Origin: Tritrichomonas musculus
Lineage: Eukaryota; Parabasalia; Tritrichomonadida; Tritrichomonadidae
Direction: 5' to 3'
DNA length: 64,000 bases
Assembly (NCBI GenBank): GCA_039105265.1
Contig: JAPFFF010000003.1
Coordinates: forward strand, 8,060,001 to 8,124,000
In this document: in pieces, positions 40,703-50,712 of the stretch
How positions within the stretch are numbered: the stretch's first letter is position 1
Layout: each line of letters opens with the position of its first letter
The notes under the pieces: generated by a model
Seen by the model: the letters and a program-made list of their open reading frames with translations, nothing else
The model's database searches: none
What the model was told of the DNA's origin: nothing
Position numbers and translations under genes: made by a program

Positions 40703-41315
40703 ATGATTGAAATTATCCTTAATTTTTCGGATATTTTAAGTAACCCTAAAGTTAGTTTCAATAAAGTTGGGATTAAAGAGATCATTCAAAATTATTCATT
40801 TTATCATATCCAAGATGATATATCAATTGGAAAAGAAGAAAGACAAAAAAATTATTCAAAATATAAAAGAATCTCAGGTAATAACAACTTCGCAAAATGA
40901 AAAATTGAATAATAGAGACAATAAAGAATATTTAATTGTTGGTTTTGAACAAACGTTAATTATCCTTGAATGTTCTACAACTTCAATTTCTTTTCTTCAA
41001 CAAATTCTATTTGACAATCCTGATATAAATATATGCTTTTTACAAAACACGAAAGCTCTTTTAATTGAAGTGGTTGAAATTAAAAACCAAGAAATCGAAG
41101 CTGATGAAAGATTCATCGAAGAAATTAAGAGATTTACAAGCATATGTTGTATTACATCAGAAAATAAAATTAAACAAGTTTGGTCAATAATTTCACCAGT
41201 TATTTTAGGTCATTTTTATGAAATGGATAATAATGATAAAATAATAGATTTTGATGAATCTTATTCTGATTCTTTATTTTTGCTTCCACTTAACTTAAAT
41301 CATTTGGTTTTTTAA
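40703..41315 (+). pseudogene. Truncated copy of the Sel1-kinase N-terminal domain
   Basis: Starts MIEIILNFSDILS and shares FEQTLIILE, the N-Y-x-F-Y-x-I motif (IIQNYSFYHI versus VFQNYKFYYI) and IKQVWSIISPVILGHF (versus IKLIWSYISPSVSGYL) with the gene at 40533. The frame slips at an A7 run (40845-40851); adding one A joins the two parts. It ends in TAA at 41315 before any kinase motif. It lies head to head with its paralogue, an inverted duplication that lost the kinase and Sel1 parts. A short stand-alone protein is possible but unlikely. Confidence 0.6.
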
Positions 41316-41683
41316 AACCAGAAGAATTGAAAACATCATTCAGATTCATTAAAAAACGCGGTTCTTTTTTGCGATCTGCTAAAATTTCAGATCAATCTCA
41401 GATAAATACATATTGAAGAGCTTGAGTGATTATTGCATAAGATCACAAATATGTATTTATCTGAGATTTAGACAGAAAAATTTAAGAACATCGGTGAATG
41501 ATATCACAAAGAAATTCTTTAGTAGCTGTTGATTTAGACAGAAAAATTTAAGAACATCGGTGAATGATATTTCTGAATTTGCTTATTGTTCATTTATATT
41601 GTTCTTTCAGCAGTCACTTTTATTGGAAAACAAGCACTTGAATGATGCATTTCTTTGAAAGAAATACCAATTCCTAAAATATT
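41316..41683. repeat. Intergenic hairpin and 40-bp direct repeat
   Basis: An 18-bp perfect inverted repeat, TCTCAGATAAATACATAT at 41396-41413 and its complement at 41449-41466, encloses a 35-nt loop. The right arm overlaps the first of two identical 40-bp direct repeats (41465-41504 and 41531-41570, starting GATTTAGACAGAAAAATT), period 66. No gene. The region is the shared 3' end of the convergent remnant and the intact Sel1 kinase. Confidence 0.65.
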
Positions 41684-44600
41684 TTATGAAAGATTAATCT
41701 CAAAACCTTCATAGAATATTTCATTGACTTCTTTCATATATGGATAACAAACGTATTGTTTTTGCTTTATCTTTTGTCTGTTGGCATTTAATCTACCTAA
41801 TAAAATTGGATAAGGAGGCATGTATAGAATTTTCTCCATTGTTTCAATGATTTTACTAATTTCGACAATGAATTCTTTTTTATATTCATCATTCTCGAAA
41901 ACAAAATCAAATAACTCTCCTGGATCATAAAATATTAATTTTGATTCAATAATTATTTCTTCTTGCTCATTAAAATCAAAATTTGTTAATTGATGATAAT
42001 CTGAAATATCGTTTTTTTCTTTCTTTATTATTTCATTCATATCCTCATATTGAAACTGTTTAATCAAATCGTTAAACTGAAATACTTTTTTATGCATTGA
42101 TTCATTAGTTTCATATTTCTTGAAATCATCTTTTAATGATTTTTCATTATTCAGTTCCAAGCGAAGATCATTGATAAAATCTTGAATTTCTTGAAAAGGT
42201 TGATTTTCTAAATTAAATAACGGATAAAATAAAATGAAAGTTTTTAGATATGAAAAAATATTTTTGGATTCGTTCTTGTTAAATCGAAACCTAAATTGAT
42301 AATTTTGACTTTCAGTCTCCAAATGAATTTTTGTTAAAGATTTAATGAAATAATTCCTTGATTTTTCATTATCCGATTCCATTAAATAATAACGAGCAAG
42401 TTTGAGATTTGCTAAGCAAATAACAAATGTTTTTGATATTTCAAGTCTTTCATCAAAATGACTTTGTCCTTGGAAGGTCAATTTCTCATCTTCATGGCTT
42501 GATGCTTTTAAGTAAAAATCGATAGATTCTTTTTGCTTTTCTTCTTTTTCTTTCATATAACCTAGATTATATTCGGCAAGACAGAAAGAATGTTCAGATG
42601 CTCGTTTATAAAAATGTTCAGCCTTTAAAATATCATTGAAGTAAAACTGATTCAGTAATCCAAAGTTATTTTGCCCAAAAGGATACTCAGCAAATGCTGA
42701 TTCTTTAATATATTCTTTTGCTTTTTCTATATCTTGGAAGCAAATGAGATAAATCAAACCAAGATCGTTAGCTGAACGATAACAATAATAATTATACCTC
42801 GTAATTAAGGAAGCATCCTGATTTGGTGTTTCATTTTTTATCATTTGAAAATGAATTTTGTAACATTTCAAGAAACATTTGACAGCTCTTGATACATTTA
42901 AATAATATTCTTTGTTTGAATAAATTTCACCTAAATTGTAAAGTGCAAAAGAATTGTTTTGTTTTGCTGATAATTCAAAATAATCCATTGCTTTTGTATA
43001 ATCTTTATTAACACCATATCCGTTAACGAAAATTAATCCTAAATATAGAAAAGCATATGGATTATTTAATTTGGCTGCTTGTTCATAATATTCTTTTGCT
43101 TTTGCATAATCTTGTTCAACACCATTTCCATTCTCATATAAAGTACCAATGTTTAAAATTGCATAAGAGTTATTTTGTTCAGCTGCTAATTCATAGTAAT
43201 TCATTGCTTTTTGATAGTCTTTCTTAACTCCAAGTCGTTTTGAATAAATAATTCCTAAATTCAAAAGCGCATTTGAATTGTTTTGTTGTTTGGCTGCTAT
43301 TTCATAATATTTTATTGCTTTGAGCAAATCTTGTTTAACACCAAAACCATGTGAATAAAGATACCCCAAATTGTAAATAGCTTCTAAATTCTTCTGATAT
43401 GCTGCTAATTCAAAATATTCAAATGCTTTCATATAATCTTGTTTAACTCCAAAACCATAGAAATAAAAATTACCCAAATTTAAAAGAGCATATTCATTTT
43501 TTTGATTTACTGCCAATTCAAAATATTCTTTTGCTATCAAATAATCTCGTTCAACATCTAATCCTTTATAATAAATTATTCCTAGATTAAAGAGAGCTTT
43601 TGAATTGTTTTGTTTGGCAGATAATTCATAATAATTCCTTGCTTTATTGTAATCAATTTTAACTCCAAGTCCATTTGAATAAATTAATCCCAAATATAAA
43701 AGAGCTTCAGAATTATTTTCCTTGGCTGCTAATTCGAAGTATTCTCTTGCTTTCATATAATCTTGCTTGCCTTCAAATCCATAAAAATTAATAAGTCCCA
43801 AATTCAAATTGGCCAATGAAGATATACTTTCTGATGCATTTTTTTGATAACCAGTTATTGATAAACCTTCTGACTCAATTTCAAGTTCTTTGGAAACGGA
43901 AGTTTTAATATCTAATTTTAAATGAGCTCTTGAATTTTTTTGCTTGCATGATAATTCAAAATATTCAATTGCTTTCATGTAATTTCTATCAACTCCAAGT
44001 CCATTGAAATATATTTTCCATAATTCAAGAAGAGCATCTGAATTATTTAATTTTGCGGATGATTCAAAATATTCAATCGCCTTCGAATAATTTTGCTTAA
44101 CTCCAAGTCCATTTAAATAAAGATTTCCTAAGTTATAAAAGGCTTCTGGATTGTTTTCTTTTGCTGACAATTGATAATATTGTCGAGCTTTTACATAATC
44201 ATGATGAACACCATTTCTATTTTCTGACTGAATTCCTAAATATAAATTAATATAAGATGTATCATCTTGATTTGCTGATGTAATTAATTGCTTTTCTAGT
44301 ATATTTCCTTTAGAATATAACTTTTTTAAATTAAAAATTGCTTTTGAGTTGTTTTGCTTGGCTGATAATTCAAAGTATTGTATCGCTTGTGAATTATCTT
44401 GTTTGACACCATATCCGTTAGAATAAATAATTCCCAAATATAAAAGAGCCTCTGAATTATTTTGTTGAGCTGCTAATTCAAAATATCTTTTGGCTTTAAT
44501 GTAATTTTGAATGACAATATATCCATTAAAATAAAGAATTCCTAAATAAAAAAGTGATTCTGAATTATTCAATTTAGCTGATAAATTTAAATATTCCAAT

Positions 44601-46429
44601 GCTTTTAAATCATCTTGTTCAACACCAAATCCTTTATAATAAAGTATTCCTAGATATAAAAGTGCGTCTGAATTATTTTCAATAGACGATAATTCAAAAT
44701 AATTTATTGCTTTATAATAGTCTCTTTTGATTTCATCACCATTGCAGTATAGAATTCCCAATGTTAAATAGAATAAAGAATAGTTGTTTTCGATTTTATA
44801 GAAAAACAGGCTCTTTAAATTAATAACATTGATACAAAAATGCGTCATCTCTTCATTGAAAAGAATAAAAACATTCTCAATTAAATATTGAATAACATTC
44901 ATAGAATAATAATTGCTGGGTTCATCAATTAAATATTGCACAAAATAAGAAAATAATTCAATTTCATTGATTATCATGAATTTGATTTTTGGATGCTTTA
45001 TTCTATCTTCTGGTTTCATTTTAGTACATAATTTATAAAGAGTTTGAATATTTTTAGATGCATTAATATTCTTTACCTCTTCAGAAACATCACTTTCTTT
45101 TTCATATAAATAATAAATAATTTTGCCAAATGAATAAACATCTGCAGCACTGGTTAAACTTTTCCCTTTTTCTTGTTCCGGTGCTGAGAAAAATGAGCTT
45201 CCAAGGTTTGCTGTCATTTCTTCATTTGATTCATCATTTTGATTAAAATGACGAATTTCATCAAAGTCAGAAATGTAAGGAATGAAGTCATGATCAATAA
45301 GAATATTTAAAGGCTTTATATCACGATGAATAAGTGAATTTAAATGCAAATATTCAATTCCTTGATATAGTCGATTTATTGTCATTAAAATGTATAGATC
45401 ATCAATTCTCTTTCGATCTTTCTCAATTAATGTTTTGAGTGAACCGTTGCACAAATATTCATAGACAAATCCAATTGTTCTTCTTTCTTTTGCATATCCG
45501 TAGAATTTAGTAAAACATCGATGGGAGAAATTTTCACAAAAATAAGTTTCGTGTTCAATTTCAGAACTTTTAAGTTCTCCATCATAAATTACTTTTTTCA
45601 ACATAAAAACGTGAAGACTTTCAAGATGAATTACTAAATAAAATAAAGCTTTTCTCGTTCCATATAAAAGTCTCAATTCAACAAAATCACTCATTTTGAA
45701 TTCCTTTAAATCAAGAGTTTTATTTTCTTCGTTTTTAATGTCATTTGAATTTGTCAATAACTGATCAAAATAATAAATAAATTGAGACGAATCTTTTGAA
45801 TAAATAGCTTGAACAAGATCCTCTCTCATTTTTTGTTCTTTTGATTGTTCAAACATGAAAAACGATGGATTTTTGAAATAATTTGTTGGATAGAAATAAC
45901 GACGAATAAAAAATCCCAAAATTGGACGAATTGTATATTTAACAAATTCATTTTCAATTATTTTGTAATGAAAATGTTTGATTAAGTTGTCAATTTCTTC
46001 ATTCGCTTCTTTTTCTTCTTTTGAAAATTTTGCAGATTTATCAAAATTTTGAGAAACATTGATTAGTTGTATTTTTTGTTCTTTTAATTTAATTATAGTG
46101 TTTTTTATTAAAGAAAAATCGATTTTTTCGATGATATGGCATTTATCCTCAACACAAATTATGAAATTAATTTTTGAATTTAATGAATTGATGCTGTTTG
46201 CTTCTTGAATTAATGATTTGGAGATATCCGTGAACTGGAAAGTGATAAATTTGTAGTTTTGGAAATAGTTTAGCAAAAAAATTTCAATTCTATTAAAATC
46301 ATCTGTTTGATTGAGATTTGATAATGACAGGTATAAAAAAGTATATTTAGAATAGATTCTGCTGAGTTTATTATCTAATACCTGATTTTCGGAAATTTTG
46401 ATGAAAGATAAGCATTTTGTTGCTTTCAT
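41684..46429 (-). CDS. Sel1-repeat protein kinase, intact
   Basis: 1581 residues. About 1-240: the conserved N-terminal domain shared with the two neighbouring copies (INFIICVEDKCHIIEK, YTIRPILGFFIRRYF). About 245-500: a TKL-like kinase domain with a degenerate glycine loop (LRLLYGTRKALFYL), Lys-Lys in FMLKKV, HRDIKPLNILI near 367, DFD instead of DFG near 388-390, SAPEQE and ADVYSFGKIIYYL. About 560-1330: some twenty Sel1 repeats of 36 residues (SEALLYLGLIYSNGLGVK...DYNKARNYYELSA). The last 150 residues are helical and end FYEGFEINLS, matching the tail of the 35810 gene. There is no signal peptide. DFD instead of DFG and the missing glycine loop may reduce or alter catalysis; whether it is active is not decidable here. 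Confidence 0.8.
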   Translation of the reverse strand: MKATKCLSFIKISENQVLDNKLSRIYSKYTFLYLSLSNLNQTDDFNRIEIFLLNYFQNYKFITFQFTDISKSLIQEANSINSLNSKINFIICVEDKCHIIEKIDFSLIKNTIIKLKEQKIQLINVSQNFDKSAKFSKEEKEANEEIDNLIKHFHYKIIENEFVKYTIRPILGFFIRRYFYPTNYFKNPSFFMFEQSKEQKMREDLVQAIYSKDSSQFIYYFDQLLTNSNDIKNEENKTLDLKEFKMSDFVELRLLYGTRKALFYLVIHLESLHVFMLKKVIYDGELKSSEIEHETYFCENFSHRCFTKFYGYAKERRTIGFVYEYLCNGSLKTLIEKDRKRIDDLYILMTINRLYQGIEYLHLNSLIHRDIKPLNILIDHDFIPYISDFDEIRHFNQNDESNEEMTANLGSSFFSAPEQEKGKSLTSAADVYSFGKIIYYLYEKESDVSEEVKNINASKNIQTLYKLCTKMKPEDRIKHPKIKFMIINEIELFSYFVQYLIDEPSNYYSMNVIQYLIENVFILFNEEMTHFCINVINLKSLFFYKIENNYSLFYLTLGILYCNGDEIKRDYYKAINYFELSSIENNSDALLYLGILYYKGFGVEQDDLKALEYLNLSAKLNNSESLFYLGILYFNGYIVIQNYIKAKRYFELAAQQNNSEALLYLGIIYSNGYGVKQDNSQAIQYFELSAKQNNSKAIFNLKKLYSKGNILEKQLITSANQDDTSYINLYLGIQSENRNGVHHDYVKARQYYQLSAKENNPEAFYNLGNLYLNGLGVKQNYSKAIEYFESSAKLNNSDALLELWKIYFNGLGVDRNYMKAIEYFELSCKQKNSRAHLKLDIKTSVSKELEIESEGLSITGYQKNASESISSLANLNLGLINFYGFEGKQDYMKAREYFELAAKENNSEALLYLGLIYSNGLGVKIDYNKARNYYELSAKQNNSKALFNLGIIYYKGLDVERDYLIAKEYFELAVNQKNEYALLNLGNFYFYGFGVKQDYMKAFEYFELAAYQKNLEAIYNLGYLYSHGFGVKQDLLKAIKYYEIAAKQQNNSNALLNLGIIYSKRLGVKKDYQKAMNYYELAAEQNNSYAILNIGTLYENGNGVEQDYAKAKEYYEQAAKLNNPYAFLYLGLIFVNGYGVNKDYTKAMDYFELSAKQNNSFALYNLGEIYSNKEYYLNVSRAVKCFLKCYKIHFQMIKNETPNQDASLITRYNYYCYRSANDLGLIYLICFQDIEKAKEYIKESAFAEYPFGQNNFGLLNQFYFNDILKAEHFYKRASEHSFCLAEYNLGYMKEKEEKQKESIDFYLKASSHEDEKLTFQGQSHFDERLEISKTFVICLANLKLARYYLMESDNEKSRNYFIKSLTKIHLETESQNYQFRFRFNKNESKNIFSYLKTFILFYPLFNLENQPFQEIQDFINDLRLELNNEKSLKDDFKKYETNESMHKKVFQFNDLIKQFQYEDMNEIIKKEKNDISDYHQLTNFDFNEQEEIIIESKLIFYDPGELFDFVFENDEYKKEFIVEISKIIETMEKILYMPPYPILLGRLNANRQKIKQKQYVCYPYMKEVNEIFYEGFEINLS

Positions 46430-48729
46430 TTATAATCTTTGTAAAAGATACGTTAGTAAATCCTTATCTTTCAAATAGAGATTTTAAACGCCAAATCCTC
46501 TGAATTTTTTGAGATCTCATTACAATTATTTGAGTGTTGGAAAGTCTCTAGAAATAAACTAAGATTTCTCAGAAAAATTCAGAAGAATCTTTGATGATGA
46601 AAAATGAAATCATAATTTAATTGAAAATTTAGATTTAGTTTTTATTGAATTTTTTTATTTATATGTTTGTTAAAAACCATTAAAATTGCTTTTATCTTGA
46701 AAGATAAAAGATAAAAATCGGTAACATTGGGATATTATATATAGGTCTTAAAAAGCATGTTGCTTTTTACTAAAATTTATTTTTCGAAAATATTGGAATA
46801 ATTGACCTTTATGGTAAAATATTTTCATGAACCAATTGATTTTCTATTGTATTTGATTCAAATATTGAGAATTCATTCAATTTATTACTATCTCGAATTT
46901 TTTAAAAAGAAGCATAAATAAAGTCGATTAGATGATTTCGCTCTTATTTGATAAAAGGTACAATACGACTGATAATTTAAATCGCTTTCTTTGAAACATA
47001 TATGTAATTCGAATTAAAGATTTTTTTTGATTGAAGCGAAAAATAGTCATTTTGAAAACGGGAGATAACTTTAACAGCTTGAATTTGATTATAGTTTTGG
47101 TTATGTTTGAAATAAAAAATGAAATTCATCAGAACGTTTTCTATATTTTTAATTCAAACAATACTCAATTTTTGAATTATTCTCCAAAAAAAACTATATA
47201 TCATATCAAGATCATTATGAATTGATGAAAAATGAATAAAATAAAAAATTAATATATTAATTATATTTATAAAACTGAAAATAAAGGATTTATTTTAATC
47301 TCTTTTAGAAATATTCATAGATAATTAATTCTGGTAATCAGAAAAAATTTTATTTTCATTGAAAAAAAATTGAATGAATAATTGAGAGTTGAAAATCCCT
47401 ATTTCAAATAGGGTTTTTAAACTCAGAAAACATAATATGTAAACTATTCAATATTTTAATCTTTGTTTTTTATTTATCTCAACATTTAAATCATCTATAT
47501 GATTTTAATTTAATAAATATAATAATTATTAAAGTTGTGAACTAATTATCAATATTTAATTATGAATATTTTTCAATTATTCCAAATTATTGATTAGTTA
47601 TCTATATTCAAAAACTTTAAAATCAAATGTTATGTATTGCATAAACCATTAGGAATGATAATAAATATAATCATATTTGTATTTTCTATTAGAAAACTAT
47701 AATTTTCAAATGTCAAAAAATTATCTAAAATTTCAGGTATTAGTGCTAATTTATGTATACATAAATTTACTAAATATCAGGGAGATCTTTTTTCTTTTAC
47801 TATTTTAATGAACTGGATTATCTGTTAAAAGATATCAAATAAGATAAGTAGAAAACTAAAAAATTCATGCTAGACACCCAAAAACATTTATAAATTCGCA
47901 ATTTCAATATTTTTGCCATATTTCATACCAAAAACAAAAGTTTAAAAAAATATATTAAATGAAAAAATAATCTAACTAGTCTTTCTAGGACTCAAAATAA
48001 ATCAGTAAATTAATCATGTTTGGTGATATATAATATAATGGCCCATATCGATTTTAATGATTTTATTTATTGATCGTGATCTCTAAATCGGTACTTTTAT
48101 CAGAAAAAATTGAATTAGATTTTCAAGGGGGCATTCAAAATTGAGGATAACCGCAATTTTATATAAAAACCTACTTTCAAATTTATTTTGTATTTGAAAA
48201 TTTTGATTTATTTTGTTCAATAAAGCGTTTTTCAATTTGAAAATCTGTAATTTAAATTTAGTATAATATTCAAAAAATAATTATAAAGTCAGTTAATCAA
48301 TACCTTAACTTTTTAAGTTTGTTATATATATAAAAATTGAAAATTGAAAGTTTATATTAAAATTGGTTGAACAAGTTGTAAAAAATGTGGAAAAACTTGT
48401 AAAAGCAGTTCAACAAACAGTATGCTGATCACAAATGCAAAAATTGCTCTTCATCTTCAAATTGCTCAAGGGCCATTTAAAGAGGGGTGCCAACTTTTCC
48501 TGTCATCGACATATAGTTCGAGTTTGTAAGTGAATTTGAGAAGCATCGTGAAAGTCCGAAATGAATCAAATAAACCAATGGTTCCAAAATGAACAAATGT
48601 AATCGTAAAAGAGATAATGATGGCATTTTTAACAATTCCAAGAAGTGAAAGAAATTTCCAAATAAAGAAACATATAATCATGAATCAAACGGCAATAAAT
48701 ATGTATGTAAATAAAAAGAAAATATATTT
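46430..48729. other. Long AT-rich intergenic DNA (2.3 kb)
   Basis: No gene I can support over most of it. A short hairpin, AATCCCTATTT-c-AAATAGGGTT, lies near 47393-47415. At 48466-48681 a 71-codon minus-strand stretch (LLGIVKNAIIISFTITF, then FTYKLELYVDDRKSWHPSL) has the look of a membrane-protein fragment but no start context or identified family. Confidence 0.4.
48466..48681 (-). pseudogene. Possible membrane-protein fragment
   Basis: 71 codons from an ATG, with one or two hydrophobic helices followed by a polar segment ending in a stop. Composition is more protein-like than the surrounding DNA. No family is recognised and both sides are AT-rich noncoding DNA, so at best this is a gene remnant. 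Confidence 0.25.
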
Positions 48730-48743
48730 TCAATTTTTTTCTG

Positions 48744-48774
<31 letters not shown>

Positions 48775-48900
48775 GAGAATATAAAAATTTAAAATTTAAC
48801 TTTTTGAAAGTTTCTTTTCAATTTTCATTTTTTGTTTTTTCTTTTTTTTTTTTAACAAAAAGTCAGATTTTCTATTTTTTGAATCATTTTCCCTTTTTGT
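48730..48900. repeat. Dispersed repeat, copy B of the 27.4-kb MITE-like element
   Basis: Reverse-complementing 27371-27525 gives the same order of blocks as 48730-48900: ttttttctgaattttttt, gagaat, taactttttgaaagtttc, ttttcaatttt, atttttttgtt, aaaaagtc, gattttc, ttttttgaatcattttcc. The main differences are T-run lengths. The copy ends just before the ATG at 48905, so the initiator of the Rac-kinase gene lies inside the repeat. Confidence 0.65.
48884..48892 (+). promoter_or_regulatory. Initiator element of the Rac-kinase gene
   Basis: TCATTTTCC, 21 bp before the ATG at 48905, fits the trichomonad TCA-type initiator. It lies in the terminal part of the dispersed repeat; copy A has the same TCATTTTCC in reverse orientation at its left end. 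This supports 48905 as the start codon. Confidence 0.5.
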
Positions 48901-48904
48901 AAGC

Positions 48905-50712
48905 ATGAGGCGTATAAATTTTTTTTTTTCTAATTCTCAGATATCAAATGCGTTCTTGTTGGTGATCATGGCTGTGGTAAAAGTTCACTTATCATTACTT
49001 ATACCACGAACAATTTCCAAGAGGAATACACCCCTACTGTTTTTGATAACTTTTTTGCAAATATCATGATTGAAGACACTCCCATAAATCTTCAAATTTG
49101 GGATACAGCAGGACGAGAAGATTACGAAAAATTGAGGCCTTTATCATATCCTCAAACCGATGTTTTTGTAATCGTTTTTTCTCTTGTTCGCCCAACAACT
49201 TTAGAAAATGTCAAAAATATGTGGGTTCCTGAAATTAAAAAGAACTGTCCAGATACCCCATACATTCTTGTTGGAGTTGATTCCCAATTACGTGATGATT
49301 TTCCTCATCATTTTGATGAATTCAATGCTAAAGGCTGGGAGCCAATCATAACAGAAAAAGGACTAGAAATGAAAGAGAAAATTGAAGCTTTCGATTATAT
49401 CGAATGTAATGTACCAACAAAATTTCATATTAAGGAAGTTTTTGATACAGCAGCAAGAGCCGTTTTGCACCCTCAAAAAAGCAGTGAAGATGGATTGAAA
49501 AGGAAAAATGCCATATTTCATTTTTTTAAAAATCGAAAAGATAAAAAATCCTCTAAAAAAGAAAAAGAAACAGCAAACAAAAATTTAAATATACAAGAAG
49601 ATGATAATAAAACAAAGGAAATAGCACATCTTGCTGTTTCTTCAACCAAAATTTATGAAATTAAAAATGAACAAAAGAATCTTTTAATGTCTTCAGCAAA
49701 CTCACATGAAGTCAAACAACAACAAATTCTTCTTAAAGTTTGTTCATTAAATTCTACTGATTTCAACAAAAAAGAAGAAGAAAGCCAAAAGAAAGACAGA
49801 AATAATAATATTTTCATTGGTGAAGATGATGAAAAATTTCATGTTTTTGTTTCAACGATAAGTAAAAATGATTTTTCAATTTCACATAAAATAATTGATA
49901 TAAAAAACCATCGAATGATGTGCAAGAAAATCTTGATTCCAGAAGACAGATTTTTTGAACACATGCAAAAGACAATTAAAGAATTTGAACTTCTTCATTC
50001 AATTAATCATCCTTGTATTTGCAAAATTTATGGAATCAATACATCTGAAGTCATTCAAAAAGATGATGAAGAAATAACAACAATTGCTCTTTTCCTTGAA
50101 TATATTGAATTTGATTTGAAAGATTGTTTAAATAATAAAATGCTTACAAATACAATCAAAGTACAAATTATCATTGAAATCATTCATGCAATGATTTATA
50201 TTCATAACCATAACATGATTTATCGTGACTTAAAAATTGAAAATGTCAGACTTGATTCAAATTTGAATTCAAAAATTGTTGATCTCGGTTTTATTAAAAT
50301 TAATGAAACTTTATATCCTGAATCAACAAATACACAAAGTTCTATGATGAAAGGTTTCGGATCAGCAATTTTTATGGCACCAGAAATTCTCAATGATGAA
50401 AAATATGATAATAAAGTTGATGTGTATTCATTCGGCATGATTATGCTTTTCATTTTGGAAGGAAATGTGCCAAAATACACTTTGAAAGATAAAATGAAGA
50501 GGAAAGATGTTCCTCTTCCTAATCCTTCATCATCTATCTCAAAGTTCTGTATAGACCTGATCTCAAGATGCCTGTCATTTGACCCAGAAACACGCCCGTC
50601 TTTTATAGAAATTTTGAATGATATAAGATCAAACTCTTACTCACTTGCTTCTAATGTTGATCAATCTTTTGTTTCATTACGTGATCAACAAATTGAATCT
50701 GAAAATTCTTAA
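48905..50712 (+). CDS. Rac/Rho-like GTPase fused to a protein kinase
   Basis: Exon 1 is 48905-48911 (ATG AGG C). A 29-nt intron, 48912-48940 (GTATAA...CTAATTCTCAG), is followed by exon 2, 48941-50712. The spliced product has 592 residues starting MRHIKCVLVGDHGCGKSS. Residues 1-175: Rho/Rac G domain with P-loop GDHGCGKS, switch I YTPTVFDNF, DTAGREDYEKLRPLSY; G4 TKxD is replaced by VDSQ. Then a Lys-rich linker of about 100 residues and, from about 290, a kinase domain: MCKKIL, YRDLKIENVRL, VDLGFIK (DLG for DFG), SAIFMAPEIL, DVYSFGMIML. Without the intron no ATG precedes the P-loop, since an in-frame TAA lies nine bases before exon 2. A GTPase and a kinase in one chain would couple a molecular switch directly to phosphorylation; this is inferred. 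Confidence 0.75.

Noticed and set aside
47031-47225. 64-codon plus-strand frame
   Set aside because: It begins at a TTG, has no domain and sits in A/T-rich noncoding DNA.
48680-48708. Alternative first exon ATGAATCAAACGGCA with donor GTATGT at 48703
   Set aside because: The donor matches well, but the resulting exon has the wrong phase for the G domain frame and needs a 236-nt intron; the 7-nt exon fits in phase and makes a better Rac N-terminus.
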